From Elymus sibiricus (taxonomy: Eukaryota > Streptophyta > Magnoliopsida > Poales > Poaceae): a stretch of DNA of 64,000 bases. The stretch is taken from positions 84,631,954 to 84,695,953 of the forward strand of contig CM077665.1 of the NCBI GenBank assembly GCA_039707655.1, read 5' to 3'. The notes under the pieces were generated by a model, which saw only the letters and a list, made by a program, of their open reading frames with translations, did not search any database and was not told where the DNA came from. The translations under genes and the position numbers were made by a program. This document shows, piece after piece, positions 11,408 through 22,411 of this stretch (the first letter of the stretch is position 1; each line of letters starts with the position of its first letter).

Positions 11408-11740
11408 CTAGGCTTGGAGATGCTCGATTTTCTCGTAAAGCTTGAAGACGTGCTCCCCGATGTCTTTGGCGTCCAGCTTGTGCTTATGGGTAAACTCCGC
11501 GATCATCATGTGATTGGCATTGAGTCCTCGTTCCACCATCCCTTGGCACTTGAAGACTTGTTGCTCCATTGCTTCGAGCCTTGTCTCCACGCTTCCGGTC
11601 TTCTTTGGCCCCTCCACATCACGGATGTGCAGCATCCCCTCATGCATCTCAATGGTTTGAGGGTGTTGCAGCACCTCTGCAAGGTAGGGGTTGATGACCT
11701 TCTCGAAGAACTTGTCCTTCGAAGCACTTGAAGACGTCAT
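11408..11740 (-). CDS. Additional ORF downstream of integrase
   Basis: An intact 110-residue ORF, starting MTSSSASKDKFFEKV, lies between integrase and the 3' LTR on the element's coding strand. It is rich in charged and amphipathic stretches (VETRLEAMEQQVFKCQG, HKLDAKDIGEHVFKLYEKI) that suggest a short coiled coil. There is no signal peptide, membrane segment or zinc finger. Extra ORFs at this position are known in several plant Gypsy lineages, but their function is largely unknown. It is separated from integrase by about 330 bases containing a U3-like promoter module with a TATA-like sequence about 85 bases before the ATG. It is intact whereas gag-pol is broken, although over 333 bases that is weak evidence of selection. 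I cannot assign a function. Confidence 0.65.
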   Translation of the reverse strand: MTSSSASKDKFFEKVINPYLAEVLQHPQTIEMHEGMLHIRDVEGPKKTGSVETRLEAMEQQVFKCQGMVERGLNANHMMIAEFTHKHKLDAKDIGEHVFKLYEKIEHLQA

Positions 11741-11819
11741 GTTGATCTAAATCTGCTGCAGAAACAACTCAAAAACGAAAACAGGAGATATTGTCGTGAT
11801 ACGAAGGTCAAAACCTTCG

Positions 11820-12050
11820 GGAGATTATATAATGAATTTTTACTGACCCAAAGGAGTATACCACAAGAAAACGGAGTCCGGAGGGTACACGGGGTGGCCA
11901 AAAGCCACAGGGGCGCGCCCAGGGGGGTAGGGTGTGCCCCCCTGGCTTGTCGCCTCCTCATGCACTTTTCGGACTGCTTTAAATTTTCCTAATTTTTTAA
12001 ATATTCCAAAACTGATAAAAATTGCCATTGGAAAAGTTTTGGAGTCGGTT
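11820..12050 (-). promoter_or_regulatory. Internal U3-like module upstream of the extra ORF
   Basis: On the minus strand the order is: TTTTGGAAT/TATTCCAAAA region (about 12010), GC-rich palindrome (11950-11901), CCGGAGG, TATA-like TTATATAATC (about 11833-11823), then GGTTTTGACCT (11817-11807). The LTR has the same order: TATTCCAAAA (9412-9421), palindrome (9360-9312), CCGGAGG, TATATGGA, GGTTTTGACCT (9262-9252). I infer a diverged duplicate of the LTR promoter region that could drive the 11740-11408 ORF. Confidence 0.55.
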
Positions 12051-12069
12051 TGCTTACCGTAATACATAC

Positions 12070-13107
12070 CTATTCCTTTTCGGAGTCTGAAACGTTCTGA
12101 TAGGTCTCCCTAATGTACTCCTCCGGAGTCACGGTATTGATAATATTGGTTTGAACATTTATGGGAGTACCTGAAATATAATGTTTGATTCTTTGCCCAT
12201 TTACCACCTTCGGGTTTGTGCCTTCGGCGTTGTTGATCTTGATCGCACCGGAACGATATACTTCCTCGATAATGTAAGGCCCTTCCCATTTAGAGAGAAG
12301 TTTTCCTACAAAAAATCTTAAACGAGAATTGTATAGCAAGACATGATCACCTACATTGAATTCACGCTTTTGTATCCTTCTATCATGCCATCTCTTAACC
12401 TTTTCCTTAAACAACTTGGCATTTTCATAGGCCTGGGTTCTCCATTCATCAAGTGAGCTAATGTCAAATAACCTCTTCTCACCAGCAAGTTTGAAATCAT
12501 AGTTGGGCTCTTTAATTGCCCAATAAGCTTTATGTTCTAGCTCTAGAGGTAAGTGACATGCTTTACCATAAACCATTTTATACGGAGACATACCCATAGG
12601 GTTCTTGTAAGCGGTTCTATAAGCCCAAAATGCATCATCAAGTTTCTTAGACCAATTCTTTCTAGATCTATTAACAGTCTTTTGCAAGATCAATTTAATT
12701 TCTCTATTGCTCAATTCTACTTGACCACTAGACTGAGGATGATAAGGAGATGCAATTCTATGATTAAGATCATACTTAGCAAGCAATTTACGGAAAGCGT
12801 CATGAATAAAGTGTGAACCACCATCAGTCATTAAATATCTAGGGACTCCAAATCTAGGGAAAATAACTTCTTTTAGCATTTTAATAGAAGTGTTATGATC
12901 AGCACTACTAGTTGGGATAGCTTCTACCCACTTAGTAACATAATCAACAGCAACTAGAATATGAGTATACCCGTTGGACTTTGGAAAAGGTCCCATATAA
13001 TCAAAACCCCAAACATCAAATGGTTCAATAACAAGAGAGTAATTCATAGGCATTTCCTGACGTCTACTAATATTACCAATTCTTTGACATTCATCACAAG
13101 ACAAACT
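12070..13107 (-). pseudogene. Gypsy integrase, catalytic core and C-terminus
   Basis: From about 13107 the frame reads [14 protein letters not shown], the C-C half of the HHCC zinc domain, followed by the catalytic core. The first Asp is in [13 protein letters not shown], the second in [10 protein letters not shown], and Glu is in [13 protein letters not shown]. The last two are exactly 35 residues apart, giving a canonical DD35E triad. The C-terminal part ([31 protein letters not shown]) is the usual Gypsy integrase tail without a chromodomain. The frame ends at 12070. It is separated from the upstream pol frame by a frameshift near 13095-13107, best explained by a loss of about five bases between RKFVL and SCDEC. 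Sequence upstream of 13107 in this frame is a shadow. Confidence 0.9.
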
Positions 13108-15945
13108 TACGAGCATCTTTGAAGAGAGTAGGCCAATAAAAACCAGATTGTAATACCTTGTGTGCAGTTCTATCTCCAGCGTGGTGTCCTCCGTAGGCCT
13201 CGGAGTGACACTTGTGTAGGATCTGTTCCTGTTCATGCTCAGGTACACAACGTCTAATAATACCACCTACTCCTTCTTTATAAAGGTGTGGATCATCCCA
13301 AAAGTAATGTCTTAAATCATAGAAGAACTTTTTCTTTTGTTGGTATGTGAAACTAGGCGGTATAAATTTAGCAACAATGTAATTAGCATAATCAGCATAC
13401 CATGGAGCATTACGCGAAGCATTTATGACAGCTAATTGTTCATCAGGAAAGCTATCATCAATAGGTAGTGGGTCATCAAGAACATTTTCTAACCTAGACA
13501 AGTTATCTGCTACGGGATTATCAGCACCCTTTCTATCAATAATATGCAAATCAAATTCTTGTAGCAGGAGAACCCATCTAATAAGTCTAGGTTTAGCATC
13601 TTTCTTTCCCATAAGATATTTAATAGCAGCATGATCGGTGTGAACAGTTACTTTGGAATCAACAATATAAGGTCTGAACTTATCACAAGCAAACACAACT
13701 GCTAAAAATTCCTTTTCAGTGGTAGCATAATTTCTTTGAGCACTGTCTAGAGTTTTACTAGCATAATGGATAACATTTAATTTCTTATCAACTCTTTGTC
13801 CTATAACAGCACCAATAGCATAATCACTAGCATCGCACATAATTTCAAAGGGTAAGTTCCAATCCGGTGGTTGAACAACAGGTGCGGTAATCAAGGCATT
13901 CTTAAGAATTTCAAATGCTTCTACACAATCATCATCAAAAACGAATGGAACATCTTTTTGCAAAAGATTAGTGAGGGGCCTAGAAATCTTAGAGAAGTAT
14001 TTAATAAACATCCTATAGAAACCAGCATGACCAAGGAAACTTCTTATACCTCTGATATCCGTAGGACACGGCATTTTTTCAATAGCATCAACTTTAGCTT
14101 TATCAACTTCAATACCTCTTTCAGAGATTTTGTGTCCCAAGACAATGCCTTCATTAACCATAAAGTGGCACTTCTCCCAATTCAAGACAAGATTAATTTC
14201 TTCACATCTCTGCAAAACTCGATCAAGGTTGCTCAAGCAATCATCAAAAGAGGTTCCGTAAACGGAAAAATCATCCATGAAAACCTCAACAATCTTTTCA
14301 CAAAAGTCAGAGAATATAGCCATCATACATCTTTGAAAGGTAGCAGGTGCATTGCATAAACCAAAAGGCATACGTCTATAAGCAAAGGTACCGAAAGGGC
14401 AAGTAAAAGTGGTCTTCTCTTGATCCTCTTTTGACACAGGTATTTGAGAGAAACCAGAATAACCGTCTAGAAAGCAAAAAATTGTGTGTTTGGATAGTCT
14501 TTCTAGCATTTGATCAATAAAAGGTAGCGGGTAATGATCTTTCCTAGTAGCTTTATTTAATTTCCTAAAATCAATTACCATTCTATATCCTGTAACAATT
14601 CTTTGCGGGATCAATTCATTTTTATCACTAGGAACAACGGTAATACCTCCTTTCTTAGGAACACAATGAACGGGGCTAACCCATCTACTATCAGCAATAG
14701 GATAAATTATACCTGCCTCCAGAAGCTTTAGTATTTCATTTCTTACCACTTCCTTCATTTTAGGATTTAACCGTCGTTGATGATCAACAACCGGTTTAGC
14801 ATCAGGCTCCATATTAATTTTATGCTGACATAGAGTGGGGCTAATGCCCTTAAGATCATCAAGAGTATATCCAATAGCAGCACGGTGCTTCCTCAGAGTT
14901 TTCAATAATCTCTTTTCTTCATGCTCTGAAAGGTTAGCACTAATAATAACAGGATATATCTCTTTTTCATCAAGATAAGCATACTTCAGAGTATCAGGCA
15001 ATTGTTTAAGCTCAAACACAGGATCACCCTTGGGTGGAGGAGGATCCCCAAGTATTTCAACAGGCAGATTGTGTTTCAAAATAGGTTGCTGATCAAAGAA
15101 AATCTTATCTATTTCATTCCTTTCATTCATATGCATATCATTCTCATGGTCGAGCAAATATTGTTCTAAAGGATCAGTAGGAGGAACAACAATAGAAGCA
15201 AGACCAATAATTTCATCTTTACTAGGCAATTCTTTGTCATGGGGTTGTCTACGAAATTTAGAGAAATTGAGCTCAAGAGACACATCCCCAAAACTTACAG
15301 TAACAGTTTCTTTCTCACAATCAATCCTAGCATTAACAGTATTCAAGAAAGGTCTACCAAATATAATGGGACAAAAATCATCTTGTGGGGAACCAAGAAC
15401 AAGAAAATCAGTAGGGTACTTTATTTTCCCACACAAGACTTCAACATCTCTAACAATCCCAATTGGTGCAATAGTATCTCTATTAGCAAGCTTAATGGTA
15501 ACATCAATTTCTTCTAATTCAGCTGGTGCAATATCATTCATAATTTCTTGGTATAAGGTAAAAGAAATTGCACTCACACTAGCACCCACATCACATAAGC
15601 CATGATAACAATGATCCCCTATTTTAACAGAAACAGCAGGCACGCCAACAATAGGTCTATGTTTACCTTTAATATCAGGTCTAGCAATTCTAGCTGCTTC
15701 ATCACAGAAATGAATAACATGCCCATCAATATTATCAACCAAGAGATCTTTAACCATAGCAATACTAGGTTCAACTTTAATTTGTTCAGGGGGCGTAGGT
15801 GTTCTAGTACAACTCTTACGAATCACAGTTGAAGCTTTAGCATGTTCCTTTATTCTAACAGGGAAAGGTGGTTTCTCAATATAAGCAGTAGGAACAACAG
15901 GATCGACATAAGAAGTATAATGGTTTTTTCTTCAACTTTAATAGG
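13094..15945 (-). pseudogene. Gypsy protease, RT, RNase H and integrase zinc domain
   Basis: The frame is open from about 15945 to 13094; the 910 residues from 15826 are numbered here. Protease: [12 protein letters not shown] at about 77-87, with Val in place of the usual Thr/Ser in the D-T/S-G triplet. RT spans about 330-560: [40 protein letters not shown] and the catalytic box VFMDD at 515-519. RNase H spans about 655-780: [36 protein letters not shown]. The HH half of the integrase zinc finger ([19 protein letters not shown]) ends the frame. The reactions are polyprotein cleavage, reverse transcription and RNA-strand removal in the virus-like particle. The 3' frameshift cuts it off from the integrase core, and a second frameshift near 15930-15945 cuts it off from gag. 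Confidence 0.92.
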
Positions 15946-16119
15946 TTCAACTACTTTCACTTCAATGGGAGGATGATATTTAAACCACTTCTCCTTAGGG
16001 AGATCAACATGAGCAGCAAAATATTCACAGAAAGAAGCTACTATCTCAGAGTCAAGTCCATATTTAGTGCTAAATTCACGAAAAGCATCGGTATCTATAA
16101 AGGATTTAGAAACAATCAA
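15930..16119 (-). pseudogene. Gag-protease linker fragment, frameshifted both ends
   Basis: The frame reads SFIDTDAFREFSTKYGLDSEIVASFCEYFAAHVDLPKEKWFKYHPPIEVKVVEP, the segment that normally links gag to protease in this family. It is entered by a frameshift from gag near 16115 and left by another in the A-rich run near 15940, after which the real continuation ([16 protein letters not shown]) lies in the pol frame. It has no independent function. Confidence 0.75.
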
Positions 16120-16804
16120 ACTTAAGGTTCATACCTAACTCATTACCTTCGTCGAGTTCCCAATCTTCAGAGTTGCGTTTAATTCTTTCCAATAAAGCCC
16201 ATTTGAATTCAATATCTTTCTTCAGAAAAGAACCAGCACAAGAAGTATCGAGCATGGATTGATTATTACGAGAAAGCCGGGCATTAAAATTCTGAATAAT
16301 AATTTCTCTCGAGAGCTCATGATTGGGGCATGAATATAACATTGACTTAAGCCTTCCCCAAGCTTGAGCGATTCTTTCTCCTTCACGAGGCCAAAAATTG
16401 TAAATATAATTCCGATCACGATGAACCAGATGCATAGGATAAAACTTCTGATGAAATTCCAATTTCAATCGGTTGTAGTTCCATGATACAATATCATCAC
16501 ATAGCCTATACCATGTCAATGCCTTCTCCTTCAAAGATAAAGGAAAGACCTTCTTCTTGACATCATCCTCGGGCAAACCTACAAGCTTAAATAATCCACA
16601 AACTTCATCCACATATATTAGATGCAAATCAGGATGTAGTGTTCCATCTCCTGCATAAGGATTAGCCAGCAGTTTCTCTATCATACCCGAAGGAATTTCA
16701 TAATAAATATTTTCAGTAGGTGCAACAGGTTGAGGAGCAACTCTTTGTGCTTCCGGTCGAGGTGAAGATACCCCGAACAAGCCCCTCAAAGGATTAGTTT
16801 CCAT
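16106..16804 (-). pseudogene. Gypsy gag N-terminal part
   Basis: A 232-residue frame from ATG 16804 (METNPLRGLFGVSSP). Capsid-like motifs of retrotransposon gag (PF03732 type) are visible: HLIYVDEVCGLFKLVGLPEDDVKKKVFPLSLKEKALTWY, then FHQKFYPMHLVHRDRNYIYNF and EGERIAQAWGRLKSMLYSCPNH. It ends in ELGMNLKFDCF because of a frameshift; the true continuation is in the next frame. The start lies about 105 bases inside the 5' LTR/PBS boundary, as expected. No zinc knuckle is seen, which is usual for this group. The role would be the structural shell of the virus-like particle. Confidence 0.88.
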
Positions 16805-16881
16805 AGTAACAAGTGACAGTAAATTTCAGCACACTATATAAATTTTTCCTTACCAAGTTCCACTCACCAAAGGCGCTTCAC

Positions 16882-16899
16882 TCCCCGGCAACGGCGCCA
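16882..16899 (-). other. Primer binding site, tRNA-Asp type
   Basis: Minus-strand TGGCGCCGTTGCCGGGGA is complementary to the 3' end of plant tRNA-Asp (...CCCCGGCAACGGCGCCA). It lies 11 bases inside the 5' LTR end at 16911. Confidence 0.85.
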
Positions 16900-16910
16900 G
16901 AAAAGAATCC

Positions 16911-17602
16911 TGATGACCCACAAGTATAGGGGATCTATCGTAGTCCTTTCGATAAGTAAGAGTGTCAAACCCAACGAGGAGCAGAAGGAAATGACAAGCG
17001 GTTTTCAGTAAGGTATTCTCTGCAAACACTGAAATTATCGGTAACAGATAGTTTTGTGATAAGGTAATTCGTAACTGATAGCAAGTAACAAATGTAACAA
17101 AGGTGCAGCAAAGTGACCCAATCCTTTTTATAGCAAAGGACAAGCCTGGACAAACTCTTATATAAAGCAAAGCGCTCCCGAGGACACATGGGAATTTCTG
17201 TCAAGCTAGTTTTCATCATGCTCATATGATTCGCATTCGTTACTTTGATAATTTGATATGTGGGTGGACCGGTGCTTGGGTGCTGCCCTTACTTGGACAA
17301 ACCTCCCACTTATGATTAACCTCTCTCGCAAGCATCCGCAACTACGAAAAAGGAATTAAGATAAATCTAACCATAGCATGAAACATATGGATCCAAATCA
17401 GCCCCTTACGAAGCAACGCATAAACTAGGGTTTAAGCTTCTGTCACTCTAGCAACCGATCATCTACTTATTACTTCCCAATGCCTTCCCCTAGGACCAAA
17501 TAATGGTGAAGTGTCATGTAGTCGATGTTCACATAACACCACTAGAGGAGAGACAACATACATCTCATAAAAATATCGAACGAATACGAAATTCACATGA
17601 TT
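16911..17602 (-). repeat. Gypsy 5' LTR, part next to the PBS
   Basis: 692 bp homologous to 8119-8808. It is interrupted after 17602 by the CACTA and resumes at 28437, after the ATT duplication. Confidence 0.9.
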
Positions 17603-17852
17603 CACTACTAGGGAAAAGCCTAGCAGTAGCGCGGGTATTATGTATAGCAGTAGCGCGGGCACCTGCGCTACTGATACGGCGCTACAGCTGACCTATAGCA
17701 GTAGCGCGTGTTGGCCCGCGCTACTGCTATACATGCGTAGCAGCAGCGAGCTCCAAAACAGCGCGCTGCTGCTAATATCTGTAGCGCCTTGTATTAGACC
17801 GCGCTACTGGTAATGGCACGCTGCTGCTAACTTTACTCCACGCGCTACTGCT
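17603..17852. repeat. CACTA left terminal and subterminal repeat array
   Basis: After the 15-bp TIR, about ten copies of a (T)AGCAGTAGCGCG motif alternate in both orientations (for example 17637, 17698, and inverted near 17720). In En/Spm-type elements such arrays bind the element's DNA-binding protein and mark the ends for the transposase. No gene here; 17853-18119 downstream is AT-rich trailer of the hybrid-binding ORF. Confidence 0.85.
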
Positions 17853-18119
17853 AACTTTATTAGTTTCTGATTTTTTTTCTGCATATTTGTTTTGTATTTG
17901 AACAGGCTTTATACAAGAATCTTTAGCACATACAAATGTCATCATCATACACATACAAATGGCTGCGAGACCACGAATGTAATCATAGCATATACATACA
18001 AATAGTCTCATCAAATCTTGTCATCATCATAATCATCATCCAACACAAAGTGGTCTCTCGTCATCATCTCGAAAATAGCGATACAAGTCTCGAATACTTG
18101 CAACTACATCGTCATCCAT

Positions 18120-18377
18120 CTAAACAATGATATACGCGAGAAGAGCTATCACTATGAGTGAGAGCGAAACTATGTAGTACATGAGGCGGCGGTTATGAGC
18201 CCTCTCTCGTGCTAGCGTGAGCCTCCTCACGTAACTAGCTTCTGCTTCTTGTCTGCTTTTGAAGCCTTTATGGCTGGCGCCCGAGACCCCCTCCACTTGC
18301 GCCTGACACTCGGACCACTCGTCGTATACTCCCGGAACCTTTCCTTTGTACACGACATAGCACCGGTACTTCGCCAT
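18120..18377 (-). CDS. RNase H1 hybrid-binding (Cauli_VI-like) domain protein with C-terminal membrane tail
   Basis: An intact 85-residue ORF, ATG at 18377, TAG at 18122-18120. Residues 4-49 follow the RNase H1 N-terminal hybrid-binding domain pattern (PF01693): YVVYKGKVPGVYDEW at 7-21, the Cys/Gln/Val/Gly series at 24-30, and HKGFKSRQEAEASY at 36-49. The conserved Trp21, Lys37, Phe39 and Glu44-Ala45 are all present. A basic linker (R51, R52, R57, R59, R63, R64) leads to a hydrophobic segment 67-85 ending the protein, as in tail-anchored membrane proteins. In RNase H1 this domain grips RNA:DNA hybrids or dsRNA; no catalytic RNase H domain follows here. An AG acceptor (CTAACAG, just upstream of the ATG) suggests an upstream leader exon. 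It lies 3' of the second CACTA gene on the same strand. Confidence 0.75.
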   Translation of the reverse strand: MAKYRCYVVYKGKVPGVYDEWSECQAQVEGVSGASHKGFKSRQEAEASYVRRLTLARERAHNRRLMYYIVSLSLIVIALLAYIIV

Positions 18378-18753
18378 CAAGAATCTAGGTACCTGTTAGA
18401 GATGCATCTTCATCAAGAGAATGTACAATCATATGCAACAAAATATACTTGAGCAACACAAAAAAGAAAGGGTTAGCAACTAGATGCAACATATAGTAAA
18501 CATAAATAATCAACGCAGTTTCATCGTACGCAAACTAATTAACTAGAGGTACGTAGGTCATCGTACCCAAACTAACAAAGTAGCGTTACGCAAGTTCGGT
18601 AGGGACCGTGGACATCACAAAGTTTCATCGCTACAGAAAGTATATACAAGTTCAACCGACACATATCATCATCATCGGCATCGTAAATCATTAGAACTTC
18701 CATCCTTCCAGATCATCGAGGATGGACCCTAGCTTCTTGAACAGCGTGAGGTC

Positions 18754-21700
18754 CTAACATTGCATGCCTATGTAAGTTCGGACGTCGGCTCGCGATATAG
18801 GGCCGTGGTGGAACATCCCCTTCACTTCGACGACTTCTTTCATGATGATCGTCGCAATGTCCCTCTGGATGCGAAAGAAGTCATCTTTAAGTTTATAATC
18901 CGCTTCTCCTTGAGATTCTACGCACTTGCGGATATGATCATCGTTTCTGGTTGTCATGCGAAGCTTTTGGTGATCCCTTCTGAACTCCATCATGAGATGG
19001 AGGAGGTAGAATCCTTCGTTCGTACTTGATTTCGGGACATGGATGCAGCAGAAGTTGGTTTTATGCGAGAAACCCGTCTTGCGGTTCCTTTGTTTCCTGA
19101 TCTGCATGTGGCCACCCCTCAAGCTGAAGCCTTGGAGAGCATCATCTAGAATATTCATTACGTGGGTGTAGTCCTTCTTCTCGTTGTTTCTGGTAGGGTC
19201 GAAATACACGGCGTGGGAGACTCACGGGTAAAGAACGATAAGGACGGCGCGACCGTTGCTGCAGGGAAAAAAACACCTCAAATTATTCTCCATATGAGCG
19301 AGAAGGAATGATTGAAATGTACGAAAGGGTTGTCCGGCACTGACTTACTTTGGATGATAAGGCAGGAGGATAATTTCCTGGTCCTTGTTCTGTACCATGA
19401 AGTTTTCAAGGTACTCCCTAGCAGTTTTACGCTCAAACTCGCCGAGAGTCAAGAAGGACTCGTGCATGTAGTATGGATCCGCCACACAGATTTGCGAGAC
19501 TTCTTCTCTCTTCATGATGGAGCTCATATGTAGCGCAAAAAGGCGGACGATTGTACAATCGAGCCGCCTTGTCAGAAACATCTCGAAGATATGATCAAAC
19601 CGCAGGAAGACCACCTCCGCGGGCCGTGTGTCGACGTAGCACTTCCCCTCAGGCACACGAGCCGCGTATGTCGGATATCCTGGATCCTTCGAGGCTAGTA
19701 GGCTTTTCTCAGTCGACAGCACATGGTCGTGCAGTCTCCTGAGATCCCCGTATATTGCCTCCAGCGGTTTCGGCGGTAGCATCGGCTCGCCCGTGACATG
19801 GAACATGGCCACCGTCTGGATGCTATGTGCTCTGGCTTGTTTGTAGGCAGCTGAGCCTATCTTCCCCGATCTCTTCCTCTCCTTTTTCTTGGGCTGACCT
19901 TCCAGACCCTTTTTTAACCCCTGCCCCAGTGTTGTCGGGCTAAGCACTACTGTACGACCCCCTGCATCTTCAGGCGTGTGCTGTGAGGATTGCATGAAGA
20001 GATACTTCTTGCAATCCCTGCTAGGACGTTCCTGCCCGGGCAGATCATCCATATCCTCATTAGCATGCTGATAGCCCGAGTCGTCATATGGCTGACTCAT
20101 CATATCTAAGTCACCGTCACAGGCGCCTGTATTGAGGAACCAAAGAGGGTCCTCCTCCATCTCATCATCCATTCTTTGTTCTATGGGAGCGATTACATCA
20201 GCCACTATTGGACCCCCTTCATCACGTCGTCTGCCGCTCTCACCCGGCACTACAGGCGCTGGTAATTGCGTAGGCGGGGTGGTGGTGTCCATACCTGCTT
20301 GTTGATGTGTGGTTATTGGTGTGCTCTCGGCCGGCTCCAGACGAAGAAGATTCTTCGGCCATAGCAGCACCCAACCCTTGCAACTTCCAATCCGTGACGG
20401 GGTCTCGTCGTCCTCTCCCCCTAGCCGTACTGGAGGAGGCAAATCCTCGTGCCCCAATTTCACACTCGACAAGGTAACCCTGAAGTGCCCACCGGGCATC
20501 GGCTGGCCGTGGAACGTGAGTTCCAAGGGCTTCGTTATCACCCCCTTTCCCACGTCCACCTTCTGGCCTTTGATCAAGTAGAGTACGGTGCACGGGGTTT
20601 CGTCGGCCTGTAAACACATGTCTGGGGCGTAAAACATCCGAAAGGCAACGAAAATGGAATATTCTAGATATATGTTGGTGCGACATGTAATTACCGTGAG
20701 GTCGTCGAGCTCAGCCAAAGACGAAGGCCCGCCTAGCGCGCCAGAGACTGAGGACGGGCTGCTATGAGCGGGTGCGGGTGCGGGTGCGGGAGCAGGCCCG
20801 GTTGCGTGAGCAGGTGATGGTGCTGTGGTGTTGTTCACCGAGTTGCTCCCGACGAAACTGGGCATGGGGAAATCATGTACCGTCTTGTCTGGATTTTCCT
20901 TCGTCCAGTTGATGATAGCCGGGATCAAGTTAGTAGCGAAATCATTTATGCAGGCATGTACAGCTGCATTGACTGCCTGCTGTAGCAACTCATTTTTCTC
21001 CTCGGCTGCTTTTTCCGCGTCCTCAGCTGCTTTTTTCTCGAACGCAAGCTTCACCCTCTCGTCGATGTTTGTCTGACTAAACTTCTTTTTCTGCTTCTTG
21101 GCCTCCGGGCCCTCGTTGTAAAACACCTTCCACGTGGCGCCGTCTCCGGCGCCGTGCACACATCCATATTGCGGTCGCTGGCCCAAAGGGAGTCCCTTAA
21201 GTTCGTTCAAGGCCCGGTTGAGAGGGGTGTCCCACTTGGGCCTCATCGGCGAAGTAGGGCTTTCGGCTGCAAGCTGGTGTTGCTTCTCCTGCAGAAGGAA
21301 CGTGAACCGTTTATGAATGTGTAGTCGACTTGATCAGAAGCTAAATGTAAGGTGGTAAAAGAATAATTACCAGTATTCTAATCAATTTCCTCGTGATCTG
21401 GTCCGTGTAAAAAACCTTCTTTTCCTTGTCCCACTTGTAGCAGGCCCTGATGAAGTCACGCTCCAAGGGGTTGGTGAACTTCGCGAAGGGGTCTAGGAGA
21501 CCCGCGGCTTCACGTTCCGCGTCCTCCTTATCCCATATGGGCCTTTTGCCAAGGTAGCCACGGCTTCCAAGGCGATGCTTCCCCGTGTTCCTTTGCTGAA
21601 GGCTCTTGAATTTTGCAGCCTTAGCCTTGGCTGCCTCAGTAGCGCAAGTGTCCTTGAACTTTTCGAACTCCTCTTCCGTAAGTGTCGGATTTTCCTCCAG

Positions 21701-22339
21701 AATCTTGGACAGGGGTTCCTCAGCCTCAATAGCTCGTTTCACCCTCCCTTTCCAGGAGGCCAAATCATTGCTGAACATGCCCAGGGCGTGATTGTTAATC
21801 TTTTTCATCTTCTTATCATCCCACGGGTGTTCTATGGCGTCATCCCGGTCGGGGAACTTGAATCTCTTGTGCAGCTTCGTCAGGAGCAACTGCATCAAAT
21901 GTTCTTTACCCCTTATGTCATCGTCGTTGATGCTCGCGCATTCCCGTAGGATGCATCCTACTTGGTTCCCATAGCACTTGCGAGGTTCTTCCGTCTCTAA
22001 TGGCTCAAACTTGCCAGGGGCCATCTTTGTGATCACCAGTCGTCCGATGCCGAGTTTGTTAGGTTTTCGTATCCTCTTCTTCTTCTGCTTCTTCGCGGCA
22101 TCGGTGCCGGTACCTTCCCCGCCGGTATCTTCCCCGCCGGTACCTTCCCCGCCGGTCTCGGCGCCGCCATCGGTGCCGGTGCCGTCGGTGTCGATGTCGG
22201 CGTCAGTATCATCATCTAGGCCGACCTGCAAACCTTGACTGTGCTTAGCAGACAAAAAGTCAAGGTACTGTTGTTCACCCTCATAATCCATCTCGTCTGC
22301 ATCTTGGTCAGAAGGTCCGGTTTCTTCGTTGTTCGACAT
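18754..22339 (-). pseudogene. Second CACTA gene with degenerate Ulp1-like C-terminus, four exons
   Basis: My model is exons 22339-21371, 21288-20695, 20607-19349 and 19258-18754 (1109 codons), with introns of 82, 87 and 90 bases, all GT-AG. Frames join exactly at every junction, for example IRIL/EKQHQLAAE and ELDDLT/ADETPCTV. The 87-base intron is itself open, so it could be mistaken for coding. The N-terminus is acidic with Gly/Thr repeats, then basic. The middle has Pro-Ala repeats and a C48-like fold. The last exon reads GRAVLIVLYP, then AVYFDPTRNNEKKDYTHVMNILDDAL and TNFCCIHVPKSSTNEGFYLLHLMMEF. This resembles Ulp1-type domains of plant CACTA ORFs, but the catalytic His and Cys positions are not conserved. 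One TGA (19224-19222, probably from CGA) breaks it. The role in transposition is not known. Confidence 0.75.
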
Positions 22340-22411
22340 GTTTCCTATGATTAAGTCTCCTCGTTTAATTCTAAAACTATAAAAAAATGAGAAATGACAT
22401 TAAAAAAAGAT

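Noticed and set aside
18120..18377. Hybrid-binding ORF as remnant of an endogenous pararetrovirus
   Set aside because: It lies inside a complete CACTA on the same strand as its genes, with no other pararetroviral motif nearby. The domain is shared with cellular RNase H1.
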